The position numbers and the translations under genes are program-made. A DNA stretch of 64,000 nucleotides from Labyrinthula sp. Ha (lineage: Eukaryota > Sar > Bigyra > Labyrinthulida > Labyrinthulaceae), in the NCBI GenBank assembly GCA_015227615.1, contig JAALGZ010000008.1, forward strand, positions 496,001 to 560,000. The letters run 5' to 3'. Positions 47,730 through 56,468 of the stretch are shown one piece after another (within the stretch, counting starts at the first letter, position 1; the number at the start of each line of letters is the position of its first letter). The notes below the pieces were generated by a model that had not been told where the DNA came from, searched no databases, and saw nothing but the letters and a program-made list of their open reading frames with translations.

Positions 47730-48000
47730 CACCTTTCGCTGTGTACTCGTCCCGACCCAGTTTTGATATTCTCAGCGACCTAAACTCCTCTAAGATCTCC
47801 TCCAGTCGCTTTCTCCTTTCCGCTTTTCGCATGTCAAGTCGTCTCTGCTCCGCTACTTCTTCCTCTAGTTGATCTATCGTAGCATCTATATCCAAACTAT
47901 TCAGAAGAATAAGTCTCCTGTATTCATTCCTGGCCTTGGCCATCCTTAGGTACTGCATGGACTCCATCTTTTCCTCGAACGTCGTATTTTTCCTATGAAA
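47730..48000 (-). mobile_element. Coiled-coil segment preceding the MT-A70 domain
   Basis: Between the Myb/SANT-like and methyltransferase domains lies a segment very rich in Glu, Arg, Lys and Leu (for example LEEEVAEQRRLDMRKAERRK), typical of a long helix or coiled coil. It could act as a spacer or a pairing helix. It has no family match that I recognise. Confidence 0.55.
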
Positions 48001-48189
48001 TGGAACATTTTCTTCTTCTGGGCTACTCTTAAGTCCAAACCTCTTCAGATTAAACCATCTCTTTGCCAAGGACTCCCATCTCAGTACTATTCTAGTCTTT
48101 TACTTATGAAATTCAACTCCATACCTCTGAACATTGTAGTTCGCTACATCCCTCGCATCCAGTCTCAGCAATCTATACTCGAAAATTGA

Positions 48190-48345
48190 TTGCTCGCCCA
48201 GTAGATGCTGGACTCTAAAATACAACGACTGCTTAGATCTTCCAGGTAAATAATTCTTACTCGTGATTGCTGAGTAGTTTCCGACTCCATGCTTCCTTGT
48301 TGCTCCTATGAGGACCTTGTCTTCATAAGTATCCCAGAATCTTGT
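48190..48345 (-). mobile_element. Myb/SANT-like domain of the chromovirus
   Basis: Following the chromodomain by about 25 residues is a stretch of about 50 residues with the Myb/SANT layout: RFWDTYEDKVLIGATRKHG, then GNYSAIT and a third-helix-like GRSKQSLYFRVQHLLG. A Trp in helix 1 and conserved acidic residues fit, although the second and third Trp positions are replaced by aromatic residues (Tyr, Phe). Such domains bind DNA or histone tails. Confidence 0.6.
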
Positions 48346-48416
48346 CAATCTCGCTTTCTCTTGTCCAGTTCCTAGGTGGGGTAATGCTTCCTTAGTAAAC
48401 TTATCCTCCCCTCTAT

Positions 48417-48570
48417 TTTTGAAGAGTTTTACCACCAGCTGTCTCACATCCTCCCATATCACTTCCAGTGGCTCCCAGGTATCGTCTACCTGAGTGAAGC
48501 CCTTCCACCTCGTGCGCAGCTCATATACCCCGTTTTCGTGTCTCAAATCGATAAACTCTTGAACCTCCAG
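48417..48570 (-). mobile_element. Chromodomain of the chromovirus
   Basis: Downstream of integrase, a 50-residue chromodomain is clear: LLEVQEFIDLRHENGVYELR, then TRWKGFTQVDDTWEPLE. In chromoviruses this domain steers integration to chromatin carrying a given histone mark. The aromatic and W-x-P-x-E positions are recognisable. Confidence 0.85.
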
Positions 48571-48899
48571 CAGTCCTGTATCTAAAGTGAACTGCTTCCT
48601 TACTTCGGCACTTGGAACGCATCCATCCGGTTCATACCACAGAAGACGTGTAGAGTGCGCCGTAACCTTCTTTCCTTGCAACGATTCCACTTCATAGACA
48701 TTTCCAGACAATGTCTTCAATACTTTGTAAGGCCTTGTCCACTTGAGCTTCGACTTAAAACGATCTGTGTGGGTTCCTGCTCTGGAAAGCATAACCCAAT
48801 CTCCTTCTCCGAACTGCACCACCTTAACCGCTTTTTTATCATTCCACGCAGCATTTCTCCTATTCCTGAGTGAGGACGTGTGTTCGTAGGTGCTCTTCC

Positions 48900-49700
48900 A
48901 AATCTACTCCAGCCTCGTTTGCATCCCTTGAACACTCCTTCTTACCTCTGCCATATCTTCTGGCGTCCTCCAAGCGACCTTCTTGGTACTCCCATCCATC
49001 AGAGGTAAGGCCCAATCTTCCTTGCTTAACAATGTTCCTTCACCCTTGTGGAGCATAATAACTTCGTTAGGAGATAAACCATCGTTAGCCGCTGATGGGC
49101 TCTTATTCATATAGTATGCCACCTGCTCAAGTAAATCAGGCCATTGGCCCTCCTCAAGGCAATATTCGCTTATGAGGGATCTCAAATATTTCAATATAGG
49201 TTCATTTGTCCTTTCCACACCTCCATTAGTAAAAGGGCTATTGCTAATCGCGAAGTGTTGTGTAAACTTAAAGAGTCTCTGCATCTGGCTAAATAGTTCG
49301 TTACAGAAATGGCTGCCACGATCCGTAAACAATATGAAGTTTTGAACAAATCCAACGTCATTTCTCCATCTAAGCAAACTTTTGGCTGCACCATATGCAG
49401 TACATTCCTCATGATGTGTAAGTTGACACTTCCTCGATAGCGAATCTACAATCACTAAAATATAACTTTTCCTACCAATGTATAAATAATCCATAAAAAA
49501 GAACTTCCCTTGTTCTCCTCCCCAACTGGGTGACACTTCTGGGTCTCCTTATCAGCTTTGATCCTTTCTCACAGTGAAGACATTTCCTCCTTAATCTCCT
49601 AATCATATTTCTCAAATCTTTATCTCTAACTGGCTTGAAAGTATATTTGACCTTAAGCGACTGAAGTTCTCTTTGTTCCAAAAAATTCCCTTTGCTACAA
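48900..49700 (-). mobile_element. Integrase region of the chromovirus
   Basis: This spans the H-H-C-C zinc-binding area (about 49,550-49,700) and the DDE core. Recognisable core text includes FFMDYLYIGRKSYILVIVDS, ILFTDRGSHFCNELF and the segment NSPFTNGGVERTN around the catalytic Glu. This is Ty3/gypsy-type integrase. It is part of the fossil. Confidence 0.85.
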
Positions 49701-49718
49701 TGATTGTGCAAAATTAAC

Positions 49719-51480
49719 TTAGCTACTAGAATCTCCGGTATCCATATCTTCCCCCTCCCTTTTCACAATAAACTTTATATTCTGTTGGACAAGTTTCTCT
49801 TCATCCGGGGTTAGTAATCCGCTACCCCTCTGTGCTTTCCTAACCTCTGCTTCGGATACTGGTCTCCATTTCTTTGAAAATAAGTGGCTGAATATCCCGA
49901 TCCCAGCGTCATCTAAGTCCTTCAAATATTCCTTAGCCTCTTGTGCCGCCTTCACTGCCTTAATGGATCTACTTGTTTCCCTCCTTACTTTTTGCTCAAC
50001 CGCGACATGTCCTTCATCGAACTCATTACTCTCCGTCGCCAATTTCCTCACGACTGGTTTCGTAATGGATGAGTGGGTTTCTGGTAGCTGAACTCCAGTT
50101 AGGCTTCTCTCGTTCCCCCACCTACTCAGCACACCCACAAATACGTTTCTTGTTCCCTCTATGTGCCTAACTGCGATGTTAAGTTTCTGAAGCCTCAAAC
50201 TCCACCTGTGCAGCATATCTACATAACTTCTCTTGTCGGCTGCACCCGGTAGCAATATGTAGATCAAGTTCTTATGGTCCGTAAAGTAGTTACAAGGTGT
50301 AGGATGACCGAGTATCAAATAATCTATTCTCGCAGTGCAGGCAACCATAGGGTACATTTCCTTGTTGCTAATGTGCCATTTCAATTGGGAACCAGTAAAT
50401 TTCCCAGGGAAGAACGTAATGGGTCTATGTTTTTGTTGCAAAAAGTCTTTCTTCTTAAGCTCGAATCTGCTACACTGCGTTACCACACAACTCCAGAATA
50501 AGTCACTTGAGTCAGAAAATATATTCAACTCTAGTCCTGGGTCATATATTGCCAAAAACCTATTTGTTGCTCTCAAAACTTCTCTTAAAAACCTATCCCA
50601 TGTCTCCTTTAACTTTCTATTCCATTTCTATGGTATATTTAGTGCCTTCAATCTCTTCATCGATCCCGCTAAATCAACTTGCTCTGTCAAATCAGATCCA
50701 ATCCTGGAAAGCTGTGGTATGGTAGGACTTAACCACGTAGCCAGGTAAACTATCTCGGCTAGCTCATGGTGATATTATGGTTTTCTTGTCCTTAGGATTT
50801 TCCTATAATATTCTGATATGAAACTCCATCCTGTATCTTTCAGCACCCTGCCACAATACGTGACCTTCCTTGACGCGAAGGTACATTTCCCCAAGGAAAT
50901 CCTTATCCCCATCTTCTCCACTTGTTCGGACAAAGTTGTGAGCACCTGAATATAGTTCTCCTCCGACCTGACAAACAAACACGAATCGTCTATCCACTGG
51001 ATCACCCCATCTGTTGTATTCGCGTAGAATCCCGTCTCTTTCAACACCTCTTCTACAATCAACTGCTGGAACAACATGGGGCTATTCGTCCAGCCTTGGG
51101 GCAGCTACACTGATGGTACACTGTTCCCCAAGGCATCATCAGCCGAAGTACCTCCTACTTCCTTCCTCCACCGGAACTTGGTCGTATCCCGAACGTATGT
51201 CGAAGTATCCGTAGATTTGCGCACCTCTGGTATGATTAAGTTGCTGCTCCAAAACAGGGAGCTGCTGTGCTACTTTTACTGTCCAGGCATTTAGAGGCTT
51301 CATATTAACCACGAGTCTAAACTTAGCAGGATCTTTCTTAGGTACCACGAATATTCTCGCAGCGTAGTTTGACTCCATCTTCTTCGCCAGTTGGATTAAC
51401 CCCATCTTTTCCATCATAGCCAGCTTATTCCTTAACCACACCTCCATCTGTGCTCCTACCGCTCTGGCTTTCACCGTTAT
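49719..51480 (-). mobile_element. Reverse transcriptase and RNase H region of the chromovirus
   Basis: The RT core (about 50,770-51,480) shows VVPKKDPAKFRLVVNMKPLN and the YFDIRSGYDQVPV block. The region with KMGIRISLGKCTFASRKVTY follows. RNase H (about 50,050-50,576) shows NIFSDSSDLFW, ISNKEMYPMV and FTDHKNLIYIL, in Ty3/gypsy order. Part of the fossil. Confidence 0.85.
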
Positions 51481-52050
51481 CGACTCTGAGGCGTCCCTTT
51501 TCAGGACTCACTTAACAGGAGATAGCTTACTCAATACGATCCTACTCTGTGGAAGTGCAAAACATTTCCAATGTACAAGTAAAAGGTCTTGAATCTTATC
51601 GACAAATCCCCCTGAGAAAGGTAGGGTTCTCCTCATCTCTTCCACCTTGGCCTTTATCTCAGCTTTATCTTACTCTTCCTCGCCCACATATGTTTCTCCT
51701 TCTTTAAGTATCTCTTTTTCCATCTCTTCAATCGGAATAACTATATTATCACCTCCAATGGGTCCTTCTAAATGCTCAAGATCGTCACCTTCATCTGGGT
51801 CCTTAAATCTAATTGGACGCTCTGATGGCAGTCCAAGTTGTTCCATAAGTATTGTTTGTCTAATTCTTTCCTGAAGATCCTTTTCTTCCTCCTCCGAAGC
51901 TTCTCCCTCCTTTCCCTTCTTTGAAGGTTCGTCGTCTCCATCAGCTCTCCTCAACGTTATTCCCGCTACATTGATACAATTTGCAGCTACCAGTTTCCTC
52001 TTTCCTGTAGTCTCCTTGTTCCTTTCCTCGTCTGTAAAATTTCCAAGTCT

Positions 52051-52701
52051 CTACTCCGGCAAGCATCCCAACTTCTCTAATACTCTCATCCCAATAAGTA
52101 TCTCTGGGAATTCAGAATCCACAAAAAATATTCGGACTTGGCCTAAAAACGTATGCCCTTTCTCATCCACATGGGTTCTTAGCTCTATCAACCCTTCTTT
52201 CGAGGCATAAGCTATGGTTTTCTTGTCTGCTAGGGTTACAGGTATGGGCGAGCATGGTTTTACTTTTGTGCAGAGGTGACCAAACGAATCAAACTCAGCT
52301 AGTGTATGGGTAGCTCCACTGTCCAAGTAACCTCCAACTTCGACCCAAGTTTCTTTTATAGGATCCAAAGCTTCTATTGTCACTGCTCTTCCTGTTCTCG
52401 TTCGCTTAACAAATATGTTTCCCATGTTACTGTCCTTATCTCCGCCCTCCTCCTCAATCGTTACTCGGAAAGCAGACGTATCCGAAGATTCGTCACCTTC
52501 TTCTACATCTTCAGTATCTTCCTCTTTATCTTTCTTCGGTGATAAGACAGCTTGGCCTGCTCCACCCTTCGCTTTTCGCTCTCTTCCTTCTCTCCTATCT
52601 CTGGTATTGGTGGGGTTCTCAACATTATTTTGTGGGCAACTGCGGGCTATATGGCCCTTTCCTAAGCATTTGTAGCACTTCAGATCAGGACATTTAAGCA
52701 T
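52051..52701 (-). mobile_element. Zinc knuckle and protease region of the chromovirus
   Basis: A CCHC knuckle, CYKCLGKGHIARSC (52,636-52,677), is followed by an acidic spacer and an aspartic protease with the GGYLDSGATHTL active-site segment near 52,310-52,335. A further acidic stretch between protease and RT (about 51,670-51,950) is a linker with no match. Confidence 0.85.
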
Positions 52702-52740
52702 TAGATGCGCTTCAGAACCACATATTCTGCACTTCTTTTT

Positions 52741-53787
52741 CTATTGGACTCTTCTTTTACCATCTCCTCCCGTACGACGCTGCGGCTGTTCCGATCTACG
52801 ATTCCTCCTCTCTAGTTCTTCGATCTTCCTACTTAACTCTGCAATCCTCGCTTCTACATTCCTATCAGAAAGTTTTCTGCTCATCGATTTCCTCTTCCTG
52901 CTTTCCCTAATCTTAATGCTCTCGACTGCAGTGTAGTTCTCCATTGCCTTACTAAACTCATCTAATGTTCTAACTTCGGGGTTTTCTTCCTTAAAATCAG
53001 CGTAAGACATCGCAAAGTAGGGTGGGAGCTTCTCCACTAGTATCCTCAGCATCTGCTTCTGGACTGTTCGATTGCTAACTCTAGCTGTCCCCACCAGATC
53101 TCTAGCCTTCTGTGTGCATCTCTCTAGGGCTTCTTTTCCAGTAAATGCATCATTTGGCCAGTTCAACTCTCCACGAAGCTTTCCCAGTGCTTGACTCTGG
53201 TGCAACTTATTGAGGACCTCGAGGTGAAACTTCAAGTAGTCCATTATCGCGTCATAGTTATTGATGTCCACCTCCTGAGCTTCAACTAGCTCCAAAATAT
53301 GGATTGACATCCAATCCGTGACGCTAATGTCAGCACCGGTTGCTCCGGCACGCCTCCTCATCTTCTCCATCCTTAAGACGAAATCGCCCAGCTTGTCTCT
53401 ATCAAGAGCATCAAGTTTTTGGATCTTCGGGGGTCTGAATCCCCCTCTACTATCCATATTTCCTCTACCTACTGGCAATTGCACACTAGAAGCCATATTC
53501 AGCTTCTTAAACTGGTCCATCATCGATGCGAGGAACTCATCCGCCGTGATACTTCCCAATGGGGACCCAGGGTCAGGGGCTCTGCCACCTCTAAAATCCT
53601 CCTCCGCTTTAGGACCCACTTCAGGTGGTACTTCTTGCACTACCCTGCTCGGAGTCTCTGGGGCTGAGCCTACGCGCCCCCTTCCTGACGGACTCTCTGG
53701 TGTTTCCGCTCCACGTGCGCTCCTAGGTCTAGGTACTCGGGGCCTTGGGTTGCCCCTCTTATCTAGCTCATAAAATTCTTCGTTCAT
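52741..53787 (-). mobile_element. Gag region of the chromovirus
   Basis: The gag region begins about 30 bp inside the 5' LTR. It has a Pro/Arg/Gly-rich start, a central helical capsid-like part (residues about 115-300) and a Glu/Arg-rich coiled end before the zinc knuckle. Capsid assembly is the known role of gag; family placement rests on position and layout. Confidence 0.8.
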
Positions 53788-53817
53788 TTCTATACTCTTT
53801 TCGCTAAGCTATAGCTT

Positions 53818-53953
53818 TGGCGTACTTCCCAGCGGTTTCGGATTACCTCTGGGGACGTTTGGTATCTCTTTTGAAAAGTAGTTCTCGGTAACTCTGTATT
53901 AACGCTTAATTCGACAACTGCTCACTATGCTACATCAACATGGAATTACCCCA
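53818..53953 (-). repeat. 5' LTR of the chromovirus
   Basis: A 136-bp LTR matching 46,843-46,978. The first bases inside the element on its own strand are AAGCTATAGCTT, a perfect palindrome; no obvious tRNA-type primer-binding site follows. It is flanked on the right by TAAGG, the other copy of the target duplication. Confidence 0.93.
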
Positions 53954-54765
53954 TAAGGAAGATTTGAAAAGAATTAGAAGATGAAGACTTTGAAAGAATT
54001 ATGCATTAGTCAAATTGCAAACAATATCACAGTTTTTTCAAAGGCACGTAAATAATATTTTTGGTTTCAATAGTATGGTTTATTTTCTGTTTCACCAGCA
54101 TTTGTTACTAGTTGGTCAACGTGAGATGTGTTTTTACGCAAACGTTTCTCAAGATAAGATGAAGCACATGGTTTTTATTTTATAGCTCTTCCAAAAGGAA
54201 TTTCAAAAAGAGATCTCTTCACTATTATTAACAAAGTATCTTTTAACTTTTTACTTATTTATAGGCTGGTTCTAGATTGGCGAATGAAGATTTATTATTG
54301 AAATTTGAAAAACATAATCCCCATTTTGAATCTCTGTTTGATCAAGGTTGGAAAGTTTTATATCAAAAAGCTTTTAGACAAGGTCAAAAATATAAAGATT
54401 TTCTTAAAAAGTGTCAAAATCACTATAAAGGAAATTTTACTTGGAAATTAGCTTTTCAAAAGAGCAAAAAATACAAAGACAAATTATTGAAAAAAGGAGA
54501 AAAAAATGTAAGAAAAGCACTTAAAGCGTCAAATACGCGTCAAAACTCTACTGTAAAGATCAAAAGGTTGGAATTAGTTTCTCCAAGTAATGGAAAGCGA
54601 AATATCCAACACGTTTCACGAAGCTTAAATCTAAACACATCAAATAAGAAGGGAAAACTTAGCAAAATAAAACAAATACAGAATAATATTAGAATGCATA
54701 ATCACTTAACAAGAACTTAGTGAGAAGTTTTTATAGTGTGTACATATATTTAACTGCTATAACTA
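53954..54765 (+). repeat. Right arm of inverted repeat, outer piece
   Basis: This resumes the arm after the gypsy insertion and matches 41,050-41,865 in reverse complement. From 53,954 to about 54,735 I count only about two or three differences, including non-coding DNA. From about 54,736 outward differences rise again and the match ends near 54,765. Confidence 0.85.
54265..54720 (+). CDS. Lys-rich unknown protein, last exon, right-arm copy
   Basis: This is the twin of the exon at 41,092-41,547, with one residue changed over about 150. It starts after a splice acceptor (TTATTTATAG ending at 54,264) preceded by a 29-nt intron (54,236-54,264). An ATG at 54,075 opens a frame that could be an earlier exon, but the joining splice is not certain. 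Between about 54,140 and 54,240 the two arms differ at a base that makes a stop in one upstream reading of this copy but not of the left one, so this copy may not be equivalent. Function unknown; the high Lys content suggests nucleic-acid binding. Confidence 0.5.
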   Translation, partial: AGSRLANEDLLLKFEKHNPHFESLFDQGWKVLYQKAFRQGQKYKDFLKKCQNHYKGNFTWKLAFQKSKKYKDKLLKKGEKNVRKALKASNTRQNSTVKIKRLELVSPSNGKRNIQHVSRSLNLNTSNKKGKLSKIKQIQNNIRMHNHLTRT

Positions 54766-54960
54766 TTTTCATTGGTGTAACAGTTTCTAAACGTAATATC
54801 ATTGGCGAAAACTTTGTTTAGGAAGTACAACTGCAGCAAAAGAACCAGAGTTGCTACGCAGAATTTCATTGGCTACAACAGAACATATCTGTATTTGATT
54901 CGGTGAAAAATTCAACGAAGAATATACATATATTCAATTCGTACGGAAACATATCCAAAC
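54766..54960 (+). promoter_or_regulatory. Upstream region with three TCATTGG boxes
   Basis: TCATTGG (CCAAT box in reverse) occurs at about 54,769-54,775, 54,799-54,805 and 54,866-54,872, all in the same orientation, 89-190 bp upstream of the ATG at 54,961. The same heptamer occurs twice in the VPS25/MPDU1 intergenic region. Repeated, co-oriented copies make an NF-Y-type promoter element plausible. Confidence 0.45.
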
Positions 54961-56118
54961 ATGAAGAACAAAGATCAATATAATAACAATAACGACTTCA
55001 ATGTCACCGATCCCCCCACTTCTTCAAACCCAAAATCAATTGATTTTTTCCTTTCTGCTCCTGGGAAGATGTTACTCCAAGAAATCCGGTTCGAATCATT
55101 TGACTTTAGAGAGAAAAAGAAGCAACAGGCTAATATAAAGAATTTTCTACAGACTGTTGAGGATGCAGAAAGTGTTCTAATTAAAAATTGTGTAGGGAAA
55201 GCTATTCTTTTCATCTTTGAACTTTTGTTATCCTCTGATACCTGGAGCGTAAACAAGCTCACTTTCAGTCAAACAAGATTAAATGAACTTTCAAAGAATG
55301 AGGCTAGAACTCTCATAAACCGTTTCTTCAAGTTTGCACATTTGAAAACATTAAGTTTTTCTCACTCAAAAGAAGATGATGATATAATATCTTCTTTTGA
55401 GAAAGAGTGTTTTAAGAGAGCTGTAACAAGTTCAATGATACGCATTGAAACTCTTTGCTTGTACCCTGTTATTCCCGGATCTATGTATCTTTACAAGAAT
55501 ATCCCCCTGACTACCAAATTCTATGATTTATCTATTTTGAACGTCACTGCAGCTAAATTGAATGAGTTTAGAACTATGGTTTCTTTGTTCTTTTCCCTCA
55601 CCGACACTACGTGTCCCCCCAAAAAAAGTCTCAGCATCAAAATCATTCCACGAAGTGGAGTTAGAAGTAACCCTGTATACTACTCACTAGAAAAGATTCT
55701 TCTAAATAAAAGAATGGGTAATGTATCCTTTCGAGCCTCTGTCTCTCAAGCAGAGCCTCTGGATGAGTTTCATCTATTTCTTTCAAGAATCTACATGCAA
55801 GTTGCCGCGATGAAAAAAACTGTCATTACACTCTCATTTCTGGATCGTCTAAAGCGTCGGTATAAGAACCTTCGTTCAGGCGAGTCTGCTCCCCTTCTGC
55901 ATAATAATATGCAGTCTTTAGTTGTCAAAGAGAATGAAGCTCTGAATTGTCTTAGAAAGAAACTGATTATGATAAGAAACCTTGGTGGGGATTGCTTTCG
56001 TATAGCGCGAGCATTTTCCAAAATCCATGTCGTTGATAAAAACACAAAGTTGAACCAGGTTCCTTTTTCTGTTCGGTTGCATGAGTTTAAGAAGCTGAAA
56101 CTATGCTTCACTTATTGA
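54961..56118 (+). CDS. Orphan soluble protein, 385 aa
   Basis: This is a single-exon frame from the ATG at 54,961. The first 30 residues are Asn/Pro/Ser-rich and disordered. The rest is mixed alpha/beta with recurring patterns such as VNKLTFSQTRLNEL and LKTLSFSHSK, which recall irregular leucine-rich repeats, but spacing is too irregular to assert a family. The C-terminal third (about 265-385) is basic and helical. No signal peptide or membrane segment is seen. It starts about 200 bp outside the inverted repeat and carries its own triple CCAAT-type upstream region, so it looks like a real host gene. An F-box/LRR-like fold is a guess. Confidence 0.6.
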   Translation: MKNKDQYNNNNDFNVTDPPTSSNPKSIDFFLSAPGKMLLQEIRFESFDFREKKKQQANIKNFLQTVEDAESVLIKNCVGKAILFIFELLLSSDTWSVNKLTFSQTRLNELSKNEARTLINRFFKFAHLKTLSFSHSKEDDDIISSFEKECFKRAVTSSMIRIETLCLYPVIPGSMYLYKNIPLTTKFYDLSILNVTAAKLNEFRTMVSLFFSLTDTTCPPKKSLSIKIIPRSGVRSNPVYYSLEKILLNKRMGNVSFRASVSQAEPLDEFHLFLSRIYMQVAAMKKTVITLSFLDRLKRRYKNLRSGESAPLLHNNMQSLVVKENEALNCLRKKLIMIRNLGGDCFRIARAFSKIHVVDKNTKLNQVPFSVRLHEFKKLKLCFTY

Positions 56119-56468
56119 CAGTTCTTTCGCACTAGCTCATAACACGTAGTATTAGCTGCTCCTGTTGTTACGCGGAGTAAAGTGGGTATAACTTGACCCA
56201 TCTCACGAAAATGTTTAGAGCTTATTGAAGCAATGGGCTGAAAGATAATCCCCTACTGTGCGTCAGCCTAAGCGCAGAGTAGTTATATACCACTCTAAAC
56301 TGCATAAGATAAAGCATTTCCCAATATGCAAGTCTTGAGGGAGGTAAGAAAGCCGTGAAAAGTGTTAATAATAAAAGTTCTACCCAGTATCAGGGTTGCT
56401 GAAGAATTCAGAAAAAAACTAAGGATATGCATTATAATAAAATAAAGCAGATTTTGGCATGCCCTTCA
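56119..56468. other. Intergenic, nothing recognised
   Basis: 350 bp between two convergent genes. It should hold both 3' ends. No hairpin or repeat stands out. Confidence 0.5.

Larger units (their letters stand above)
46843..53953 (-). mobile_element. Ty3/gypsy chromovirus fossil carrying an MT-A70 methyltransferase
   Basis: This is a full-length but broken LTR element, 7.1 kb, transcribed on the minus strand. It has two 136-bp LTRs (TG..CA), a 4-5 bp target duplication (TAAG or ATAAG) and a purine tract next to the 3' LTR. Parts in order: gag, zinc knuckle, protease, reverse transcriptase, RNase H, integrase, chromodomain, Myb/SANT-like domain, coiled coil and MT-A70 methyltransferase. The RT-RNase H-integrase order and the chromodomain place it among the chromoviruses. 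I estimate eight to ten breaks in the coding region. The LTRs differ at about 9 of 136 sites (about 6-7%), so the insertion is old. It is visibly richer in G and C than the flanking desert. It sits inside the right arm of the inverted repeat. Confidence 0.93.

Noticed and set aside
53318-53773. 151-codon plus-strand frame opposite the gag region
   Set aside because: It is an antisense by-product of the Pro/Arg-rich gag start.
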